This document shows, in pieces, positions 5,688 to 8,740 of a stretch of 8,740 bases of DNA. The stretch spans positions 1 through 8,740 of the forward strand of contig CALLYN010000489.1 in the NCBI GenBank assembly GCA_937858455.1, given 5' to 3'. The stretch comes from an uncultured Kouleothrix sp. (GTDB lineage Bacteria > Chloroflexota > Chloroflexia > Chloroflexales > Roseiflexaceae). The notes below the pieces were generated by a model. It was not told the origin of the DNA and searched no databases. It was given only the letters and a program-made list of their open reading frames with translations. Position numbers and translations under genes: made by a program. The stretch's first letter is position 1; each line of letters begins with the position of its first letter.

Positions 5688-5726
5688 CGTGTCCTTTTTC
5701 CGCGCGCAGCGCGGAAAAAGGACACG
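5688..5726. repeat. Perfect 18-bp hairpin
   Basis: The left arm (5688-5705, CGTGTCCTTTTTCCGCGC) and right arm (5709-5726) are exact inverted repeats around a GCA loop. The arm layout, a pyrimidine/T-run block followed by a CG block at the apex, resembles the hairpin at 225-272. It is 45 bases upstream of the 72-residue gene and about 180 bases beyond the peptidase terminator. It may be a bidirectional terminator or an insulating RNA structure. The sequence alone does not decide. Confidence 0.65.
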
Positions 5727-5786
5727 ATGATCATGCTGCCACAGGCACCATGCACGGCTTCAGGAAGCCGAACAGCGCAACTGCTA

Positions 5787-5859
5787 ATACCAACTCCGTT
5801 TGATCACGTATAGAGTGTGTTGCACTACCAAAGTGTCAGTCATCAAGCGAATTTGGTAT
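5787..5859. repeat. 73-bp MITE-like palindromic element, copy 2
   Basis: The left end (5787-5807) and the complement of the right end (5839-5859) match at 17 of 21 positions, including a perfect outer ATACCAA / TTGGTAT and an inner TTGAT. The interior shares TTGATCACGTAT, five variable bases, then GTGTTGCAC with copy 1 near 92-143 (opposite orientation). The right end shares ATCAAGCGAA. It has no coding capacity. It could be a non-autonomous mobile element or a REP-like intergenic repeat. No clear target-site duplication is visible. Confidence 0.62.
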
Positions 5860-5905
5860 AAGTCCTAAGCACATATCAAGAGTACCATCGAACGTGCCGG
5901 CATGC

Positions 5906-5939
5906 AAAAGCGCCCTCGCCCAGCTACGAGCGAGGGCGC
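5906..5939 (-). terminator. Intrinsic terminator of the C25-like peptidase gene
   Basis: On the minus strand GCGCCCTCGC pairs with GCGAGGGCGC (10 bp, 10-base loop; 5910-5919 with 5930-5939) and is followed directly by TTTT (5906-5909). It begins 14 bases past the stop codon of the upstream gene. This is the most convincing factor-independent terminator in the window. Confidence 0.82.
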
Positions 5940-5953
5940 CGAGAGCGTAGGAG

Positions 5954-8740
5954 CTAGCGCCGCGCGGTTGGCATATACACAAACGTGTACGCCAGCAGCG
6001 AGCCTTTCGCGGTGTAGGTGGCCACGTTGCCGGCCTGGTCGGTGGCCGAGACGATCACCGCAATATTCTTGCCGCCGGCAGGCGCGTCGAGCTGGCCGCT
6101 GTACTTGCCTGGCCCGGCCGCGCCCAGCGGCACGGCGTGCCATGTCGTGCCGTCGTTGCTGTAGGTGGCCTGCACGTCGAGCGCGCCGGCCGCCGTGTCG
6201 GTGACACCGGCGGAGATGGTGATCTTCTGGCCGGCGCCGGCGATGCCAATGCCGAAAGCGCCGGGCGACGGCAGGCCGATCGACACGTTCGTAATCTCGG
6301 GTGGCGTCGTGTCGTTCTGCGTCGCTGGCGTGGCGCTCTGCGGGTCGAGGTAGCTCACCTCGAACACCATCTCGGAGAAGCGCCGCAGCCGGCCGGTATG
6401 GCCATTCGCGCCCCAGAACTGCGCCGGCGAGATCAGCAGCTTGTCGGCGTAGCCGTTGCCGAGCGTGCTGCGCTGGTAGGTGAACGGCTGGTCGGGCATC
6501 CACTGGCCGGTGACGCCGAGGCCTGGGTCGTTCTGCTGGCTCGTAAACGTGGTATCGGTGGTGATCGTGGTGACGTGCGGGTCGTAGCCGGCCAGCTCGG
6601 GCAGCATCTTAGCGCTCACCAGCCGCACGCCGCGCGGCTGCGGGATGCGCGCGTCGTCGGGCGCGCCCTTGGCGGTTTCTTGCAGCGTGATGTCGTATGT
6701 CAGCAGCGGCAGCACCGGCTTGCCGGCCGCCACCAGCGTGGTGATGTCGGGCGCAAGCACCTCGGATGGCCGGTAGCTGTCGTAGACCTTGGCGCTGCTG
6801 ACCGACGGCACGCGGTCGGCGCCGAGGTTTTGCTCGACATACGTGATATCGGTGACGGTAACGAGGCGCGTAAAGGCGGGTTTCGCCTGGGTAATACCGG
6901 CCAGCGCCTGCGGCGCCACCGGCTGCGGCGGCGGGTCGAACGAGCTGCCGAGGTAAGGCGCGGGCGTGGGGTTCGGCACCTTCACGCGGATGAACGGCAG
7001 GCCGTACAGCGTCATCTCGAGCAGAGCTTTTTCGTCGTACACGCCGAAGCTGCCCGGCCCGGCCTGGCGCAGATATTCACGCTTGGCGCGCGCCAGCGAC
7101 TCGCCGAGCGGCGCGCCGAGGTAGCTATCGATAGCGATTTTGCGGCCGATCGCCTGGGTGAACAGCAGCGCCAGCTTCTCGCTGTAGGCCACCAGGTCGC
7201 TGTCGCCGTAGCCGAAGCCGGTGTTGCCGATCCAGTTGCCGCCCTGCTTCAGCACCGCGCTGGGGAAATCGTACTGGTAGGCGCCGGCAGTGGTGGCAAT
7301 ATCGGAGTTGACGACTGTCAGGCCCGAGTGGCAGCCGATCGAGTAGGCCAGCGAGCTTGAGGGGAAGGTGAGCTGCTGAATGCCGTCGCCGCTCGGGTCG
7401 ATGAAGTACGACTGGCGCTCGAACCCGCTCTGCACCGTCGGGTCGTACAGGCGCTGCGCCGTGAAGCCGCCGACGCCATTGGCCGGAATGGCCATGTGGT
7501 GATCGAAGTGGCCGTTGATCGACATCAGGTGGTAGAAGGTGTTGACGGTGCTGTAGGGCGTCGTGAGCTGCGGCAGCTGGCCCGAGAACCAGCTGTTGGT
7601 GAGGTTGTTCTGGTTCCAGCTTTCGCCGATCAGCGTGTCGAGCGTGTAGGTGGTGCCGAGCGTGCCGCCTGGCTTGAAGCCATACTGGCTGTACAGCTTG
7701 GCGATCTCGCTGGCCTCGTCCTTGACAAAGTCGTAGCCGGTCACGAACGCGGCGCCGGCGCGATTCTGGGGCAGGTTGGCCGACGGCAGCTTGGAGGCGT
7801 CGATCACATACGGCGATCCAAGCTGCGCGAACGCCTCGTAGGCCTTGAGATAGTGCGCGATATCGGCAGCGGTTTCGACCAGGCGGCCGACGCCGAGCTC
7901 GGGCAGGTATAGGCCGCGACCGCGCCAGGGAGTGGGCCGGCGGTCGGCGTAGTAGTTATCCGTCAGGATGGTGCGGTAGAACGTGCTGCCGCCGAGGTAT
8001 GTTTTGGCGGCCGAGCCAGCGCCGAGGTTGAACACGCCACGGCTATTGAGCTGGGCAAAGTAGTCGGCCTCGTTTGAGATCTTGGTTTCGTCGGGCACGC
8101 GGAAGAACGGGATGCTATTGTCGCCGCCGACGATCACCAGGTTGCCGACGCTCGGGTAGTACTTCGTGATCGCGGTGTCGAGCACGAACCAGATCTGGCG
8201 CGCCAGCTCGTTGGCCAGCAGCGGCTGGCCGCGGTCGCCGTCCCACTGGGTATACAGCGCCTTGAGGTTGTTCCACAGCGCGGTGTCGCCGGTGGGGTTG
8301 ATCGGCCCGAACGCGCCGCCGAGGTCGATCACCACGCCGCGGCTCTGGAATAGCAGCTGGCTGTTGGTGTTGCGCAGAATGCCTTCGAGCGCGGCCACAT
8401 CGGTGCGCGGGTAGGCCTGCATGGCCAGGCTGTTGTACAGGTACAGCGTCTGCACGCTGGTGTCGGGCAGCGAGGGGCCGCCGCTGAGCTGGGCGACCTT
8501 CTGGGCGCGGGTTGTCGGCGCGACCATGCTGCCCTCGGTGAGCTTGACGGTGAGCTGGTAGGGGGTATCGCTGTAGGCGCCGGCCGCGCTATAGACAAAG
8601 ATATAGTAGGTGCCAGGGCGCGGTAAGAACGCGTCGATATGCTCGCCCTGCGTGCCGGGGCGGGCCGCCAGCGACTGCAGGTTGCCCAGCGACTGCAGGT
8701 TGCCCAGCGACTGCAGGTTGCCCAGCGACTGCAGGTTGCC
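5954..8740 (-). CDS. Peptidase family C25 (gingipain-like) secreted protein, 5' end outside window
   Basis: The visible part is 928 residues, and the frame stays open to the right edge. An ATG at 8527 exists, but the 71 codons before it encode protein-like sequence, so the gene starts beyond the window. The order is: four GNLQSL repeats, then a PPC-like segment (FLPRPGTYYIFVY, YQLTVKL; about 8530-8630), then the C25 region. Counting from Met at 8527, this has LVIVGGDNSIPFFRVP (130-145), TDNYYAD (189-195) and LPELGVGRLVET (208-219). Candidate catalytic His340 is in SINGH (7508-7510) and Cys399 in SIGCHSG (7331-7333), matching the His-Cys dyad of clan CD. GNTGFGYGDSDL (434-445) follows. An Ig-like domain fills about 738-845 (TPPEITNVS to ATDQAGNVATY). 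The tail YMPTARR is not a type IX sorting domain. It should be an exported cysteine endopeptidase. The terminator at 5906-5939 ends it. Substrate specificity is unknown. Confidence 0.85.
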   Translation of the reverse strand, partial: GNLQSLGNLQSLGNLQSLGNLQSLAARPGTQGEHIDAFLPRPGTYYIFVYSAAGAYSDTPYQLTVKLTEGSMVAPTTRAQKVAQLSGGPSLPDTSVQTLYLYNSLAMQAYPRTDVAALEGILRNTNSQLLFQSRGVVIDLGGAFGPINPTGDTALWNNLKALYTQWDGDRGQPLLANELARQIWFVLDTAITKYYPSVGNLVIVGGDNSIPFFRVPDETKISNEADYFAQLNSRGVFNLGAGSAAKTYLGGSTFYRTILTDNYYADRRPTPWRGRGLYLPELGVGRLVETAADIAHYLKAYEAFAQLGSPYVIDASKLPSANLPQNRAGAAFVTGYDFVKDEASEIAKLYSQYGFKPGGTLGTTYTLDTLIGESWNQNNLTNSWFSGQLPQLTTPYSTVNTFYHLMSINGHFDHHMAIPANGVGGFTAQRLYDPTVQSGFERQSYFIDPSGDGIQQLTFPSSSLAYSIGCHSGLTVVNSDIATTAGAYQYDFPSAVLKQGGNWIGNTGFGYGDSDLVAYSEKLALLFTQAIGRKIAIDSYLGAPLGESLARAKREYLRQAGPGSFGVYDEKALLEMTLYGLPFIRVKVPNPTPAPYLGSSFDPPPQPVAPQALAGITQAKPAFTRLVTVTDITYVEQNLGADRVPSVSSAKVYDSYRPSEVLAPDITTLVAAGKPVLPLLTYDITLQETAKGAPDDARIPQPRGVRLVSAKMLPELAGYDPHVTTITTDTTFTSQQNDPGLGVTGQWMPDQPFTYQRSTLGNGYADKLLISPAQFWGANGHTGRLRRFSEMVFEVSYLDPQSATPATQNDTTPPEITNVSIGLPSPGAFGIGIAGAGQKITISAGVTDTAAGALDVQATYSNDGTTWHAVPLGAAGPGKYSGQLDAPAGGKNIAVIVSATDQAGNVATYTAKGSLLAYTFVYMPTARR
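8669..8740. repeat. Four perfect 18-bp tandem repeats, in frame
   Basis: The unit CAGCGACTGCAGGTTGCC occurs four times without a mismatch (8669, 8687, 8705, 8723) and ends exactly at the window edge, so more copies may follow. On the minus strand each unit encodes GNLQSL within the peptidase gene. Being a multiple of three, copy changes would keep the frame. Confidence 0.95.

Larger units (their letters stand above)
5644..5953. other. Intergenic stretch with hairpins and a MITE-like repeat
   Basis: No gene is visible in these 310 bases. They hold, from left, a perfect 18-bp hairpin (5688-5726), a small stem CGGCTTC / GAAGCCG (5755-5770), the 73-bp repeat element (5787-5859) and the intrinsic terminator of the peptidase gene (5906-5939). 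Confidence 0.7.

Noticed and set aside
6137..7360. 407-residue plus-strand open frame opposite the peptidase gene
   Set aside because: It is antisense to the C25-like gene, has low-complexity charged composition and no ribosome binding site that I could see.
8525..8527. ATG at 8527 as start of the peptidase gene
   Set aside because: The frame continues upstream without a stop for 71 codons and encodes a PPC-like segment and in-frame repeats, so this Met is probably internal.
8669..8740. Short direct repeats as a CRISPR array
   Set aside because: The units are contiguous 18-mers without spacers and lie in an open reading frame.

Overview
The window is high-GC bacterial DNA with four clear protein genes, one credible small hypothetical gene and short intergenic stretches packed with hairpins. 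The mix suggests a member of the Chloroflexota, near Roseiflexus or Kouleothrix: a gingipain-like C25 peptidase without a type IX sorting domain, a secreted parallel beta-helix protein, a SulP permease and very strong codon bias giving long antisense frames. This placement is an inference from gene style, because there is no rRNA or marker gene here.

Layout, left to right. Positions 1-296 hold no gene but a run of hairpins, ending in a long one just past the 3' end of gabT. A gabT-like class III aminotransferase follows on the minus strand (297-1634). Its start, unlike the longest possible frame, is fixed by a good ribosome binding site. A 409-base divergent region (1635-2043) carries a sigma70-like promoter reading right, a 27-base dyad just upstream of it and a leader of about 200 bases. 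The plus-strand gene at 2044-3072 encodes a secreted right-handed parallel beta-helix protein. Between it and the next gene lies a hairpin-rich convergent spacer (3073-3310).

The minus-strand operon at 3311-5325 is an ArsR/SmtB-family repressor (TTG start) whose stop codon overlaps the start of a SulP anion permease with a STAS domain (TGATG). An AT-rich promoter/operator region lies upstream (5326-5424). Behind that is a 72-residue hypothetical gene (5425-5643, minus). The spacer at 5644-5953 holds a perfect 18-bp hairpin, a 73-bp element with imperfect terminal inverted repeats, and a textbook terminator. From 5954 to the right edge runs the 3' part of a large gene for a C25-like cysteine peptidase. 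Its reading frame stays open through a PPC-like segment and four perfect 18-bp tandem repeats that end exactly at the window edge.

Functionally the window combines amino acid catabolism (GABA transaminase), regulated anion uptake (ArsR-SulP) and two exported proteins. No complete novel system is proven. The best leads are the cysteine-free ArsR coupled to a SulP transporter, the C25 peptidase with an unusual secretion context, and a dispersed palindromic repeat family found at three places in under 9 kb.
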